DNA from: Cryptomeria japonica
Taxonomy: Eukaryota; Streptophyta; Pinopsida; Cupressales; Cupressaceae
DNA length: 64,000 nt
NCBI RefSeq assembly: GCF_030272615.1
Contig: NC_081414.1
Location: 3,473,501 to 3,537,500 of the forward strand
Reading direction: 5' to 3'
The position numbers were made by a program, and so were the translations under genes. This document shows positions 47,805 through 61,446 of this stretch, piece by piece. Numbering within the stretch: position 1 is the stretch's first letter; each line of letters starts with the position of its first letter. The notes below the pieces were generated by a model. It did not search any database. It saw nothing but the letters and a program-made list of their open reading frames with translations, and was not told the DNA's origin.

Positions 47805-49460
47805 CTATTCACTCGCATCATATAGGTGATTCACAGTGTAATTATATGCGGCTTGCGTATAATCAGTAGTATCTTTGTTTCTCCTTGAAGTGGAAGGATC
47901 CCTTTGATCTTGTGATGGAAGTGGATTTTTAAACATGAGATGATCAATGTTTGTTGTCTTTGGGTCATGTCCTTCAATTTCAATTTCAACTCGGTCAATA
48001 AGATGTTGAATAAGATTCAATATGTGACAATTGCTTGTCTTATGCCCTTTCCCTTGATGGAAATCGCAATGTTCAATATCCCTCCACCATGAAGGCTTGA
48101 CTTGAGGTTCATAATTTGATGTTTTGGGTAAGGTAACCAGATTTTGAGAAACCAACTGATGTAATATTGTTTCGATGGGTTCCCCTAAGGGAGTGTATGT
48201 TCGTTTTGGTTTAAAGTTTTGTTGACATTGTCTGGGTTCCTCTTGAGATGTGTTGCATCCTTGATTTGGAGGAGCAACTGTGTTATTCTTGGGTTGGGGG
48301 TTATGTCATGCAAATCGAACCACAGGTTGTGCACTTTTGATAGTTTTTGCATCCACAACCCCGTCGTTGACGTCATTTTTGTTTTTGTTCCAGAAGTTAG
48401 GCTTGTCACTATTGAAGCGTGGGCGAGGGCCATCCTTTGGTTCATTATATATTTTGATAAGCCCTTTTTTGATGAGAGCCCGCTCACATTTTAAGCCTTT
48501 TGTGATCATGTCATTGAAAGAGTTTGTGTCTCTTACGTCTAGGTGAAATTCCATTTCGTCATTTAAGTTGGAAATAAATATTTCCACTAGTTCTTGTTCA
48601 GGTAACTGAAGAGAATGTCTGCTAGACATTTGACGCCATCGTTGCAGAAAGACTGAAAATAGCTCACCTGGTTTTTGTTTAGTGTTACATAGATCAGCCA
48701 TTGTGATATCATGTTCAATGTTGTGTGAATAATGTGCCAAGATTTTCTAGATGAGTTCTTCAAATGTCCTAATGCCACCTGGTAATCGGGAAAACCATGA
48801 TGTGGTTGTTCCTCCCAAGCTTTGGGGAAAAAGTCGCATTAGGTAAGTATCCTCATATGCTACTTTGAGGCAAGCTGAATGGAATTCTCTAACATGATCA
48901 CGAGGATCTCCTTTTCCTCTATACTTTTCAAACTTGGGTGTTTCAAACCCTTGCGGAAAAGGTGGCATATGAAGATTATTATCAAAGGGATAGGGACAAA
49001 TGTCATTGAGTGAAAATTGATTGGTTTTTACACCACTATGAAGTTGTTGGGCGAGATTTTTGACTTGTTGCCGCAACATGTCTATTTCATTTGGAGGAAG
49101 AGGAGGTGGGGGATTACCTTGATGAAGGTTGTATCTGATATGTTCTCGACCTCTTTCATCCTCATTACGACTTTGGCATTCTGATGCTTGTCTTAGTTGT
49201 GCAACATCAAAGTCAGAGAGTAGTTTAGCCCACTCGTGAGCAAATCTTAAAAAATGAGCATCAACATTGCTCCTAAGTATTTCGTCAAAAAGTCTATTAA
49301 AGAGAGGGTTGTGTTCTGCCCTTTCTATTGCTACAAGAGTAGGAGTACTTGGATTTTCATCATTTGTGTTTCCTCCAAGGGCTTCTTGGAATTCATTAAG
49401 ATTTTTCTCCTCTTCCTCTTCAATTTCTTGTTGTCTAAACCTGGATCTAGTATGAGCCAT
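47805..49460 (-). pseudogene. gag: Reverse Tat gag
   Basis: Starts at the ATG 49460-49458 (MAHTRSRFRQQEIEEEEEK, a basic then acidic N terminus). It runs through 'FPQSLGGTTTSWFSRLPGG' and 'FEELI', with a stop near 48748. It continues as 'LCNTKQKPGELFSVFLQRW' and 'NPKFWNKNK'-like basic sequence to 48306, then after a frame change the knuckle C-x2-H-x4-H-x4-C (CDFHQGKGHKTSNC, about 48070). The layout matches the forward copy. Broken in at least two places. Confidence 0.85.
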
Positions 49461-49565
49461 TTTGTTTACAAGTTTTTGTTGAAGTTGGATGAAAATGATG
49501 ATGAGTTGTTGATGGAATGAAAGATTGATGTTTGGTGAAGTGCTTTGCATATAGATCCTTAGCAC

Positions 49566-50465
49566 TAAAGGTAGATGTTACCAAAGTTCTTTCTTGAATT
49601 GCTTGTTGTGTTGGATTCACAAAGTTTGATGTGATAAGGTTTAGAGAGATCTGAGATGTGTTACAGATTCAACTACCTAATAATGAGAGGATTCACTCAT
49701 AGACTAGTTTTAACCTACGTAGAAATGTCTCTTAGGATGAGTTTATCTTAGATGTAGAGACACTCTAAAAGTGATGTATTTGTGTTTGATTCAAGCAAAA
49801 TCAAAATAGAACCTGGGACAAAAACCTCTTGATGTTTTGAGAGTTGGAATGCATTTGATGATATATGAATGTGATAATGGATGAAATATGAACTTCAATA
49901 AAAGCTTTGTGTTACATAAGGGACATATTCTTCTTCGCTATATGTGATGCAAATGTCGGGAAAGAAATCAGGATTGATTTTGCCTCCTTTATTCTTGTGA
50001 TAACTCAAAGCTCGATATTTCATAAAAGCTTTGCGGTTCAATGACTTTGGATCAAATTCATTTGATTTCCCTTGAAGATAAAGACGCATGTGACGTAAGA
50101 AGGCTCTATGAGAGACAAATATTTGTCTATTAAGATAGAATAATTTCCTCCTTTTGATTAAAGCCTTTGAGCTCAATGGTCTTCTCTTCAAGTTGATGTG
50201 TTGATGAAGATTCTTCTTTCTCAAGATGTGAAGAATGGTCATATAGTTTGATACTTTTTGTTATTGCTCTTTGTTTTTGATCTTTTGTTTTTGAAAATGT
50301 TTGTGTTGGATGAATACTTTGTTTTTGGTTTTTGGATTTTATGATGTTTCTTTGACAAGAAAACAAAGCAAGCACACAAACATAAGAATGTTGCCTCAAA
50401 AGGCACAAGTAAGTATGGGTCTAGATCAACCCAATCTTTTGAACTTTTTATGACCCTTTCCTTCA
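49566..50465 (-). other. Presumed leader of the reverse Tat element
   Basis: No supported gene. By position this is the 5' untranslated region upstream (minus strand) of gag. No primer binding site like that of the forward element was found, and no LTR boundary. Confidence 0.4.
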
Positions 50466-50765
50466 AATGTATTTTAGGTACATTCATACTCATGATGGGA
50501 TTTCTTTACCACCTCTTGGTTCCATTTCTTTGTCAATCCTCATAGGACCCAAGACTGTGGATACTACATTTGTTGTGATTTTCAGGTTTGATTTATTTAG
50601 GGTGAAGCTACATATTCCTTGGTTGGTTTTTGTGAATGCGATCGCTTAGTTGTCAACAAGTCGCTAGAGTTTTTTTATGAGGGCACCATGCATACTATCT
50701 AAGATATTGAATACAAGCCATTGGTGTCATGCATGCCTACCTTGGGAGGGCCCATGTTGCCTCGT
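50466..50765 (+). pseudogene. Aspartic-protease-like fragment of another gypsy element
   Basis: The plus-strand translation contains 'PLGSISLSILIGPKTVDTTF', 'FRVKLHIPWLVFVNAIA' and, in a shifted frame, 'KSLEFFYEGTMHTI' then 'DIEYKP'. This order (hydrophobic strand, G-x-PWL, then H/K-x-L-x-F-x-x-E) is the C-terminal part of retroelement proteases, as in the Tat copies here. It contains a stop, a frameshift and no active-site Asp. Confidence 0.6.
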
Positions 50766-51078
50766 GGCAACTTGTTATTTAGGGCTTATTTTAGATACAA
50801 GATTGGGGGCCTTACACCTTTTGTCCTTCTTTTGTAGTTCCTTTTACTCAATCTACTCTTGTGTTGTAGCGTGCTCAATCCTTTGTGCCTTCTTCAGGGG
50901 CTAAGGACAAGCATGCTCCCCCAAGTAAACCCCCTCATTCTTCTAAGACTTCACAACCTCCTATGGTTCCTCTTGTTCCTCCATCTATGTCTGACACAAA
51001 AAGGAGAAATGCACCCATGTTTCCCAAGTCTAAATCACAAGTCTTCCATCGTCATGTTCTTCCTATAGTACCTCATCC
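50766..51078 (+). other. Continuation of degenerate retroelement
   Basis: Pro/Ser-rich low-complexity frames without motifs, interrupted at 51079 by a solo LTR. After it, at 52147, a similar style resumes (Pro/Leu-rich linker to about 52620). Confidence 0.4.
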
Positions 51079-52141
51079 TGTTAGGTCCTGGAGACAATTG
51101 AGAGGGGGGGAGTGAATCACTTGTCAAATAAATTCAAAACCAAAAACAACTTAACCAACCTTAATGCTTAATACCGATAAATCAGACTTTATGTCGGTAG
51201 ACAGTTTATTAGTTAATTACAGTACCGATAATGATTAATGCATGAAACAGAAAGACAATAACATCCACTACACATAACACCAATATGTGTACGTGGAAAC
51301 CCTGTAAGGGGAAAAACCACGGTGGGAAACCTTACCCACAATCAGATGATACTACTACAGATAGTATGTGTATACAAATGGGGTCTGCACATGCAGAAAG
51401 GTCAAGCACCTAGAGCTCACTGCTCAAACACAAATAGGAGTCACACTAACTACAATTGGATGATTAAATCCAATAATAATGTATTGCTCAAAATAGCATC
51501 TTCATATGCTGGATTCAGTACCAGTTCAGTTCTGATATGCCTTCACAAAAACCTTGCTTCACGTTAAATGATGTCTGTGTGTATAGCTCTGCTTATTCTC
51601 ACATATACCTTCTTATAATTTTGTTTCCCAATCTCCTATCGATCTTACAAATAAGATCTTATATATATATATCATAACCTAAGACCAATTTTAGAAGGTC
51701 GACTCTAAAAGATATTACAATAAAATCAATTTACAAGTAAATCAATAACTGATGCAATATCCGGTTCAACAAGTCGGCTTAATGCATTTACAATAACAAC
51801 AAAATCATCTCCAAAGTGTGTCGTGCTGATGTGGAATAGATAAGCCTGTCGGTGCTTAATCTGGGCCTATTTGTCGGTAACAACAAATATGCAAACACGA
51901 ATATACCAATGAACATATCTCCAAGATAAAGTGTCCAAATGATGTCTTCGACATAACCAGATGTTTTCCATGTCATTCCAAGTGCCGGTGAATAATATAT
52001 CCTATCAGTGTACCAGATACCGATGACAGTGCATAAAGTTATTTGCTTGCCGGTGAACATAACCATTTCTCCAAAGTGCCAGAGTTGATAAGTGTTGATA
52101 GGTGTTGACATCAATGACAAAACCATACCAAAATACCAACA
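51079..52141 (+). mobile_element. Solo LTR (1,063 bp), G-run family
   Basis: TGTTAGGTCCTGG...AAATACCAACA flanked by perfect CATCC duplications (51074-51078 and 52142-52146). Just inside is 'gagaggggggg' then 'agtgaatcac'. Further in are 'aaccacggtgggaaacc', 'cacatgcagaaaggtcaa' and 'cctagagctcactgctcaa', all shared with the copy at 62685-63477. No coding capacity. Confidence 0.9.
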
Positions 52142-53942
52142 CATCCTACTTTGTATGGCAAGGGAAAACATTCTTCTAAGGCTAGTCCTTTATGTGTATC
52201 TCTTGTGTCTTGATCCTTGAGGGCTCCTCTTGTTCCTTCTCTTGCTCCTCAGGCAGAAAAGGGAGAGGTGCTCATGGTTGAGGCCAAGGTGTCTACACTC
52301 GTAGCACCTCTTGATCCACCTATGGATCCCATCCTCTCATTAGTAACAATTGTGAATATAACTCATTCGGTAGAGTAGGATGCTCCAAAGCTTGTTTAGA
52401 TCTCTGTTCTTGATCCTTATCTCTATCAGAACCAACTTGCATGTGAGCATAAGCGTCATCGATGCTCGATGGCCCATTAATGTGAAACCTCATAGAAGAT
52501 CAAAGATGAACCTCCTACTTCTACTCCTAAGTATATGTTTGTCTTTATATTTGTTGTTTTCATCTTGTTTTAGGTTTCTGCGGATGATCCTGATGAACCT
52601 CACCCCAAAAGGGTGTAGGTATGAAGTGGCTAAAATAGTTATAAGATGCTTAAATTTTTTGTCCCAATATCATTGGAATTATGGTACTTAGTAACCCAAA
52701 AAGTTGAGACCTTCTACAGACCACATTAATCAAAAGAAACATTCCCAAAATTTGCATGTCTATAGCAGCTCATTAAAAGTAACATTACTTCAAAGTATGA
52801 AATTATCAAAGTGAATAGTAGAAGAATCATACTGTGGTTGTAACACCATGTTACTTATTTCAACCGAATGTTTTCATCTAGTAGGAACCCATCTTATACT
52901 AGTTGCAAACATCTTAATAATAGCAATAGGTTGAAAACTCCTCCACCATGTGATTGAAAGCTCATCTATAGCTCCAAGGAAAGTGTGTGTAATTTTGGAA
53001 ATATTAAGGGCACTAGATCTAACATCTTGAACCATACTCAAAGTGGCCCTTATATTGAACCATAATCACTACTCTTCCATATTATATTGAATTGATGATT
53101 CTTAATCAAATACTATCTTACAATTGTTTTTTTTTAACACATTCAAGTTATACATAACAATATTTTGATCAAGCATCTCAACTTTTGGTCTAGGATGTGA
53201 TTGTCACCTAATGGTATTTCAACCACATAACCATTGCAACTCTTGGACCCATGATATGGAAGTCTTTACATATCTCTTGTTCTCCCAAAACAATGATCAA
53301 ATTCCTTGCCTTTGTGATGCTACAAGTTTGTAGTATGAGTCTTCCAACTTGCTTGTATCTTGATATCCAAAACACCTTAAAATATTTTGTCACAAAATCT
53401 TGAATATCAAAATGATCCCCATTTTTCTTACCATGATCTAGCATCAAACACCTCGAGTTGATTGTCTTTGTTTGGTTCTCACCAATATTTTTATCTTCTA
53501 ATGTGGTATTTGGATCCCATGAATGATCTAGAAGCTGCGAAAATTAACCCTTCATAATGCAGCTAGAATTGTTAGTTTAGGTTTCTATTTCCTTATGTTA
53601 AACAATATTTTATTTTCTTACACATGTAATTAAATATTGCTTAGGTTATATAAGACATGGTTAATATGACAAAATGTGGCATAATTCATCAATTACATGT
53701 GTCGCTATCACCCACCTTTGGGTAGTTGAGTCTCATACTCTCTTTTGGATTTATTTGCTACCTTTGATAACCATTTTTTGTCTTTACTTGAGACTAGGTA
53801 TAACCATGTGGTCTGACATTTACCAAGTAGGTAATGCTCCTACTATTTTGGGTAGTTGAGAGTTATTAATCCTCTTGAAATTATTTTTTACCTTATTTTG
53901 CTAAATAAACAACACTCACCTCTCCTTTGGATGGTTCGCTAG
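52142..53942. other. Degenerate repeat sequence, no gene
   Basis: The left part (to about 52620) looks like the linker of the broken element at 50466. The remainder contains only short frames without motifs. Confidence 0.45.
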
Positions 53943-55990
53943 TGTTGAATATATGTTGTCATTGATGTCAAAGGTGAAGGAACGTAAATGGACTACTGAG
54001 AAAGGGGGGGGGGGGGGTGAATCAGTGGTAATACAAAAATGAACTTTCTAAATGATCTAAGCTTTAATACCATAAATCAGGAAACTATGAGCAAAGATAT
54101 TAAACATAATTGCACACACACACACACATAAGGAAAACTCATAACACAATATCTATGAGGAAAAACTATGGTGGGGAAAAACCTCGGTGAGAAATGCTGC
54201 TAGAGACTATTTCTATAATCCATCCTTACAATGAAAATATTTGATTATACATTAATGAGCACCAACCCCCTATCTGAGCACCCACCCAGACGATTATAAT
54301 ATTTATGGGCACCAACCCCCTATTGGAGCACCCCACTCAGATGATTACAATATTTATGGGCACCAACCCAAAGGAGCACCAACCCCCTATCTGAGCACCC
54401 ACTCAGATGATTACAAGAAATAAATATTCAATTACAAGTATGCACCTTGTTACAAATGAAGTTTTTTAACTCACAATTTATTTTTTGCACTTGAGATTAA
54501 CTTGATTATTTTCCACTCACAAAATTTGTTCTCTTCTCCCTGGTCTCTATTATTAATCTCTATCCTCTGTTTTTTTCTCTCTTCTTATATCTGCATACAA
54601 CTCTCTGATATCTGCTTGGTTCAGCCATTTTCCTCTGCCCCACTCTACGACTAAGCTTCTATGTTATTTGCCTCTGCACTCTATTCTCTAATCTTCGGTC
54701 TCTACTCTTCGCATCAACTCTCTTTTCACACTTACTTAGGTCTCTTCTCTCTTCTCACACTCATACTGGTCTCTACTCTCAACTATCTATCTTCATTGTA
54801 CACACTGCTCTCTTTCAACACTTCACCACTCACTTTTTCATGCACACTACTGAAATAGCTTCTTTGTGGCCCTCTAATTTTTCTTTGTTTTGTAACCTCT
54901 CTTTTTGTAGAGTTTTTTTCTTGCATGCTTGCAACTCTCATCTATTCACACTACTACACAACTCACCTTAACTCACTTCATTTTATGGTCATCTCGCACA
55001 CCTAGGGTTTTCCCTCCAAAAAGATAATTCAAAAAGTCTTCTCGACCACCTAAGAGATCTATCTTGACAACTTTTCAATCTAGCAACAACCCACAATAAA
55101 TGTTGCCTTTCTTCTTCTTTCAACGACCTCTATATTCCTTCAACTACCTTCTATCTTGATCCTTTAATAAATCTACCCTAATGTTGATTGGCCTCCATCA
55201 TTAATTGCATCTTCTTCCATTTTTGGATCGACCTTTGAGTTTTGATTACTACATGTAGTAATCTTCACCTGCTCTATGTCTTGATGTCTTGTCGACTAGA
55301 GATTTCTAATCTTCTCATAGTAGTAACATCTTGTCTACTAGAAATCTTTTGATCTTCTTGAGCCAATCAATTGATTATTTACGTGTTCTTTATGCAGAAA
55401 ATTTAATGCAACCACCTTCCTTAATTGTTCCTTGCTTCAACAATCAGATTTGATCAATAGGATGCGCCCATTCACAGTCAACAACATTTCATTTGTCTTG
55501 TATACTTCATGTCCTCAACATCTCCCTTTATGCCATCAAGTCAAACTCGGTCAACTTTCCATGTGGGCCACTTCTGTGTGGGCATTTGGTGAAATACCCA
55601 TCGTGTAACATCACAAAATATACTTGCGGGATCGTGAGGTTGCACAACTTCTTACATTTCATTATCCCGCGAGATCATCTTTCATCTGTCTTCTTGACTG
55701 TGGGCTGGCGAGACACCTATTTCCTCACTAGCAATTTGAATTTCCTTATTGGACAGAGGAATTGGATTTGCTTTGTCTGAGCTACATCTTTGACTTCACC
55801 TTTGTCATCAAGTCACACTTGTTTCTTCCTTACCACACAAGTTTCCAACTATGGGATTGCTTCCCTCGGAGCGTCAAGCTATCAGGCACCTCAAGAAACA
55901 TGGAACAACAAAACATGTGTGCATAAAAGTCCAAAAAGTGCGATCGACCGATATGGGGCTTGTGAGGACCCCTTTAACATGTGACTATCA
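53943..55990 (+). mobile_element. G-run family copy, limits uncertain
   Basis: Near the start, 'tgttgtcattgatgtcaaag' is followed by 'gagaaa', a run of about 14 G and 'tgaatcagtgg'. Then come 'ggaaaaactatggtgggg' and 'aaaaacctcggtgagaaa', matching the two solo LTRs of this family in order. It lacks the clear CCAACA end, so the right limit (given as the start of the next recognisable unit) is only an upper bound. No coding capacity seen. Confidence 0.5.
54257..54418 (+). repeat. Minisatellite, about 52 bp x 3
   Basis: Three units built on 'gcaccaaccccctatctgag' plus 'cacccactcagatgattacaatatttatgg' (starts about 54258, 54310, 54361). The last unit carries an extra 'gcaccaacccaaagga'. Confidence 0.85.
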
Positions 55991-56072
55991 GAGATTGGGT
56001 GGAACAAGACTCTTTGACTACAAAAACTAGTGGCTACATTTCTATCGGAGAGCGATTAATCGATAAAGCAAG

Positions 56073-57024
<952 letters not shown>

Positions 57025-57029
57025 TCGGT

Positions 57030-57040
57030 TGGTATCGGAG
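57030..57040 (+). other. Primer binding site (tRNA-Met type)
   Basis: TGGTATCGGAG begins five bases after the LTR. The usual plant initiator-Met site is TGGTATCAGAGC, so one base differs here. Confidence 0.8.
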
Positions 57041-57118
57041 TGAAGGTTCGTCCTGTTGAGTTTTGTTGTAAGGTGGGAGAGTGTGGATCCGATCTGCAGC
57101 TGTAGAGGACTTGCTCCT

Positions 57119-58257
57119 ATGGCACAAAGAGGTAATGTGAGAGGTAGGTGGAAACCAGAGAGATGTTGATCCGACGATGATGGACATGTTGAGGCAGATT
57201 GTGGCTCATTTGGATGTTGTTGAGACCACATGGAGAAGAGGTTGACATATTGAGAATGTAAGTGATGAAGAAGAACAAAATGTTGAACCAGAAAATGGAG
57301 GTCAATCGGAGTTGGCACAAGATGATGAAAGATTGATTAGAGCTTTGACAAATGTGAACAGTAAACCACACTTTAACCCACCGGAGTATAGTGGTAATTT
57401 GGATTCAGATGAGTTGATAGATTGGATTACCGAGATGGAAAAATACTTTGATTTCGAGGGTACTGGTGAAGAGAAGAAGGTGAAATTTGCTTGCACAAAG
57501 TTGAAGGGACATGTTTCCTTGTGGTGGGAACATTTGCAAACTGATAGATAGAGGAAAGGAAAGGACAAAATTAAATCTTGGGATCAGATGGTGAGCAAGT
57601 TGAAGGCAAAGTTTTTGTCAGCGGATTATCAAGTCAATTTATTCTGGAGATTGCAAAATCTGAAGCAGAAAGAATCTAGTGTGAAGGACTCTACCGAGGA
57701 GTTCTACAAGTTGAATATCATATCTAGACGTGTTGAAGATGAAGTTGAGAAGATTGCGAGGTATGCTAATGGTTTAAGAATTTATAAAAGATGAGATTAG
57801 TATGGTGAAATTACAGAGTGTGGAAGAAGCTTATCAGTATGCCCTAAAAGCTTAAGAAAGATTGAATAAGAGACATGAGCAGAGACAAAGAGGAAGAGGC
57901 GAAAGATTTCAGAGAGGTAGATCCTTTACCAAAGGTGGTAGATCCTTTTCAAAACTGAATAAAGGCAATGCAAAAGATAAAAGTGATAAAAATTCAAACC
58001 GGAGGAATGAAGGAAATTACTACCAAAATGGTGGACAAGGTGCTTACCGGAATGGGGGTTTTAAGAGAGATGACAAGAGAAGGTTTACTGGAACCTGTTT
58101 CAAGTGTGGTGAAGAAGGGCACCGAGTTTTTGAATGCAGACAAAGGAATAAGAAGACTGAGAATGGTGGACGAACCACTTTTGCAAAAGAAGAACCTACT
58201 GGATCGTTGAACAAACTGGAAGATGGTGAAGCTTTGATGATAAGAAGATCCCTATGA
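57119..58257 (+). pseudogene. gag: Chromovirus gag
   Basis: The ATG at 57119 probably begins gag, but frames break early. The capsid region runs 57170-57800: 'PPEYSGNLDSDELIDWITEM', 'FACTKLKGHVSLWW', 'FLSADYQ', 'LKQKESSVKDSTEEFYKLN', 'EKIARYANGLR'. Stops occur at 57549-57551 and 57792-57794. The third part (57862-58257) is Arg/Gly/Asn-rich with a canonical zinc knuckle C-x2-C-x4-H-x4-C (CFKCGEEGHRVFEC, about 58099-58140), unlike the CHHC form of the two Tat gags. Confidence 0.88.
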
Positions 58258-58593
58258 CAGAATGAGATAGATGGGGAACCGTTGCAAAGGAAGAATTTGT
58301 TCCAGGCAAGATGTAAGGTGGAAGGTAAGTGTTGTAAGGTTATTATTGATAGTGGCAGATTAGGTAGTTTGGCCTCGGAGGAGATGGTGAATAAGCTGAA
58401 GTTGCAGAGGTTGAAACACCCTAAACCCTACCAGATAGCATGGATTTAGGATGATCATAAGATCTTGGTAAGTGAGCAATGTTTGGTTAAATTGAAGATA
58501 GGAGAATACTATGATGAAGTTCTGTGTGATATTATGCCTATGGATGTTTGCCATGTTTTGTTGGGAAGGCCCTAGCAGTATGATAGACAAGCT
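58258..58593 (+). pseudogene. pol: Chromovirus aspartic protease
   Basis: After a stop at 58255-58257 the frame resumes with 'CKVIIDSG', the retroviral protease active site D-S-G (about 58336-58360). It continues 'EMVNKLKLQ', 'VKLKIGEYYDEVLCDIMPM' and 'CHVLLGRP', followed by TAG where relatives have Trp. A second stop lies at 58447-58449. It processes the polyprotein in intact relatives. Confidence 0.82.
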
Positions 58594-59540
58594 ATGCATG
58601 ATGTGAGAAGGAATATCTATACTATTGTTGCAAATGGGAGGAAGCAAACTTTGTTGCCTCTGGAGGAACCCCTAAGAAGTGAGATATGCACGAGTGTCAG
58701 AATCTATCTAGTCGATGGGAGAAATTTTCTGGATGGGTTGAAGAGTGAAATTGTGTGTTATGCATTGATACCTAAGGAACCTGATTTGAAACCAAAGGAA
58801 GAACAACCAAAGGAGATAAAAGAGTTGCTGATAGAGTATGAAGACATCATTTTGGATAATGTACCTGATGGATTACCCCCTATGAGAAGCATAAGTAATT
58901 GCATGGATTTGATTCCCGGAGCTAGTCTACCTAATAAGGCAGCATATCAGATGACATCGATAGAGAATTAAGAGTTGAATAGGCAAGTGCAGGAGTTGTT
59001 GAGGAAAGGTCTGATCAAAGAAATTCTAAGCCCTTATGTAGTACCTATTGTGTTGGCACCGAAGAAGAATGGAAAATGGAGGATGTGTATCGATTCGAGA
59101 GCAATAAACTAGGTTATAATGAAGTACAAATTTCCTTTGCCAAAAATGGATGACATAATGGATTGTTTGAGTGGAGCTAGATATCTCACAAAGATTGATT
59201 TGAAGAGTGGATGTCATCATATTAGAATCAGAGAAGGTGATGAATGGAAGACAACATTCAAGACAAATGAAGGATTGTATGAGTGGTTGGTAATGCCCTT
59301 TAGATTGACTAATGCACCAAGTACTTTTATGAGATTGACGAATGATGTATTGGAGAAGTTCTTGGGTAAGTTTGTGATTGTATATTTAAATGAAATTTTG
59401 ATTTTTAGTAAGACAAAAGAGGAATATTTGTTGCATGTGAGACAAGTTTTGTAGAGAGTGAGAGAAGAAAAGTTGTTGATTAATCTTAAAAAGTGTAGTT
59501 TCATGAAGGAGGAGCTTGTATACTTGGATTTTGTGATATC
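58594..59540 (+). pseudogene. pol: Chromovirus reverse transcriptase (active site lost)
   Basis: Motifs: 'LLIEYEDIILDNVPDGLPPM', 'YVVPIVLAPKK'-type segment near 59035-59070, 'KYKFPLPKMDDIMDCLSGA', 'YLTKIDLKSGCHHIRI', 'EWLVMPFRLTNAPSTFMRL', and 'FVIVYLNEILIFSKT' where YVDDIL is expected. Both catalytic aspartates of that motif are changed (D to N, D to E). Stops at 58969-58971, near 59109 and 59452-59454. Confidence 0.9.
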
Positions 59541-60280
59541 TGCGGATGGACCCTAAGAAAGTGAAAGCAATTGTTGAGTGGCTTACACCGGAGAGTATTG
59601 GAGAGGTAAGATCATTTCATGGATTGGCTAGTTTCTACCGGAAGTTCATCAGAAATTCCAGTGCAATTTGTAGCCCTATGACTGAGACAATGTGGGGAGA
59701 CTAGAAGGATTTTAAGTGGACAACTGGAGCAAACTGGAGTTTTGAGTTGTTGAAGCAAAAGGTGACTGAGAAACCTGTGTTAGCCTTACCAGATTTCAAC
59801 AAAGTCTTTCAGGTGGATTGTGATGCTAGTGGAAGTGCAATTGGAGCTGTGTTTTCCCAGGAAGGAAGACCTATAGCATAGTTTAGTGAGAAGTTGAATT
59901 ATGAAAGAAGAAGATATTCACTGTATGATCAAGATTTCTATGCCATAATTCAAGCCCCGAAGAAGTGGAGACACTATTTATTACCTAAGGAGTTTGTGTT
60001 GTACACGGATCATCAGGATTTACAGTATTTGAGCAGTTAGAGTAAGTTGAATCAGAGACATATGAGATGGGTTGAGTTTATGCAGAGTTATACTTTTGTT
60101 TTAAAACACTGGAGTGGGAAGTCAAATAAGGTCGTTGATGCCTTGAGTAGAAGAAGAAATTTGATAACAAGGATGGGAGTTGCAATATTAGGATTTGATG
60201 AATTGAAGACCCTGTATGCGGAAGACCTCGATTTTGCAGAACCTTGGAGAGCTTGTGTTGAACCTATTATTGCAGACTAG
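59541..60280 (+). pseudogene. pol: Chromovirus RNase H
   Basis: '[10 protein letters not shown]' (RT thumb), then RNase H '[20 protein letters not shown]', 'FSEKLNYERRRYSLYDQDFY', 'RHYLLPKEFVLYTDHQDLQY', 'HMRWVEFMQSYTF' and 'SNKVVDALSRR'. Asp in CDAS, Glu (in register, as Asp in YDQDFYA), Asp in TDHQ and Asp in VVDALSR can be placed. Stops include 60038-60040 at a usual Gln. Confidence 0.86.
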
Positions 60281-61425
60281 AGTAAGTGGTTGGGTTATTT
60301 CATTCAGGATGAGATGTTGTTAAGGGGAAATTAGTTGTGTATACCCTAGAGTTCTATGAGAGACAATTTGATTGAGGAGAAACATAGTGGACGATTGGAA
60401 GGACATTTTGGGATTGATAAGACAGTGACCTTGGTGAGTGAGAATTACTTTTGGCCTCAGATTCATAAGGATGTCAAGAAATTTGTTTAGAGTTGCAGAA
60501 TTTGTCAAGTTGCAAAAGGAAGTAGTCAGAATACTAGATTATATAAGCCTTTGACATTACCAGAGAGACCTTGGGAAGATATAAGCATGGATTTCATATT
60601 GGGATTACCGAAGAATTAGAGAGAAAATGATTCTATATTTGTGGTGGTGGATAGATTTTCAAAGATGACACATTTTATACATTGTAAGCAGACAAAAGAT
60701 GTAGTTCATGTAGTAGATCTATTTTTCAAAGAAGTTGTGAGATTGCATGGGTTACCGAAGAGCATTGTTTCAGACAGAGATGCTAAGTTTGTTGGTTACT
60801 ATTGGAGGACACTTTGGAAGAAGATGAAGACAATTTCGAAGTTCAATTCTACGTTTCATCCACAGACAAATGGAGAGACCGAGGTTGTGAACCAAAGTTT
60901 GGGGAATTTGCTCAAGTTTCTCAGATGTTTGAGTGGAGATAAACCCGGAAGTTGGGATTTGATATTGGCACATGGGGAATTTGCATATAATAATTCAGTA
61001 AACCAGAGTACAAGACACCATTTGAGATAATTACCAGAGTGAATCCTAAGGGACTTTCAGAATTGAAAGATATCAGTCATGAAACTAAGAGGAGTGCAGA
61101 AGTAGAAACATTTGCAGATCATATGGAGGCATTACATTCAGAGGTAAAGCATCATTTGGAAGATATGAACCAGAAATACAAGGAGAAGGCAGATGAGAAA
61201 AGAAGACATAAGAAATTTGATTTTGGAGATGAAGTGATGGTATATCTGAGAAAGGGGAGATTTCTTGTTGGAACCTATAATAAGTTGAGGATGAAGAAGT
61301 TTGGACCATGTAAGATCTTGAGGAAATTTGATTCAGGTAATGCATACAAAGTAGAGCTACCGGAAACCCTTGACATATCACTTATTCTGAGTATTGGAGA
61401 TCTTTATCGATATCGTGAAGCATAA
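60281..61425 (+). pseudogene. pol: Chromovirus integrase
   Basis: Zinc domain: 'HSGRLEGHFGIDKT', 'YFWPQIHKDVKKF', '[10 protein letters not shown]'. Core: first Asp in '[13 protein letters not shown]', second in 'KSIVSDRDAKFVG', Glu in 'HPQTNGETEVVNQSL'. Then 'FAYNNSVNQST', a frame change near 61018, 'YKEKADEKRRHKKFDFGDEV' and 'FGPCKILRKFDSGNAYKVEL'. Stops at 60331-60333, 60347-60349, 60488-60490 and 60617-60619 sit where relatives have Gln. Confidence 0.9.
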
Positions 61426-61446
61426 CTCAGTGACAATGAACTGGAC

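Larger units (their letters stand above)
41132..50460 (-). mobile_element. Second Tat-type Ty3/gypsy element, reverse strand, disrupted
   Basis: Minus-strand gag, protease, G-patch, RT, RNase H, archaeal RNase H and integrase run from 49460 down to 41149. The forward Tat element is inserted just after its pol stop, so its 3' part lies left of 23198. No LTR pair, primer site or target duplication was found. The right limit (near 50460) is set only by a plus-strand fragment of another element. The two Tat elements share domain order and many motifs but differ in sequence, so they are different families. A 995-bp inverted-repeat transposon splits pol. Confidence 0.88.

Noticed and set aside
52700..53500. 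Possible copia RT fragment on the minus strand
   Set aside because: Translations show frequent stops and no recognisable RT motif; similarity was only impressionistic.
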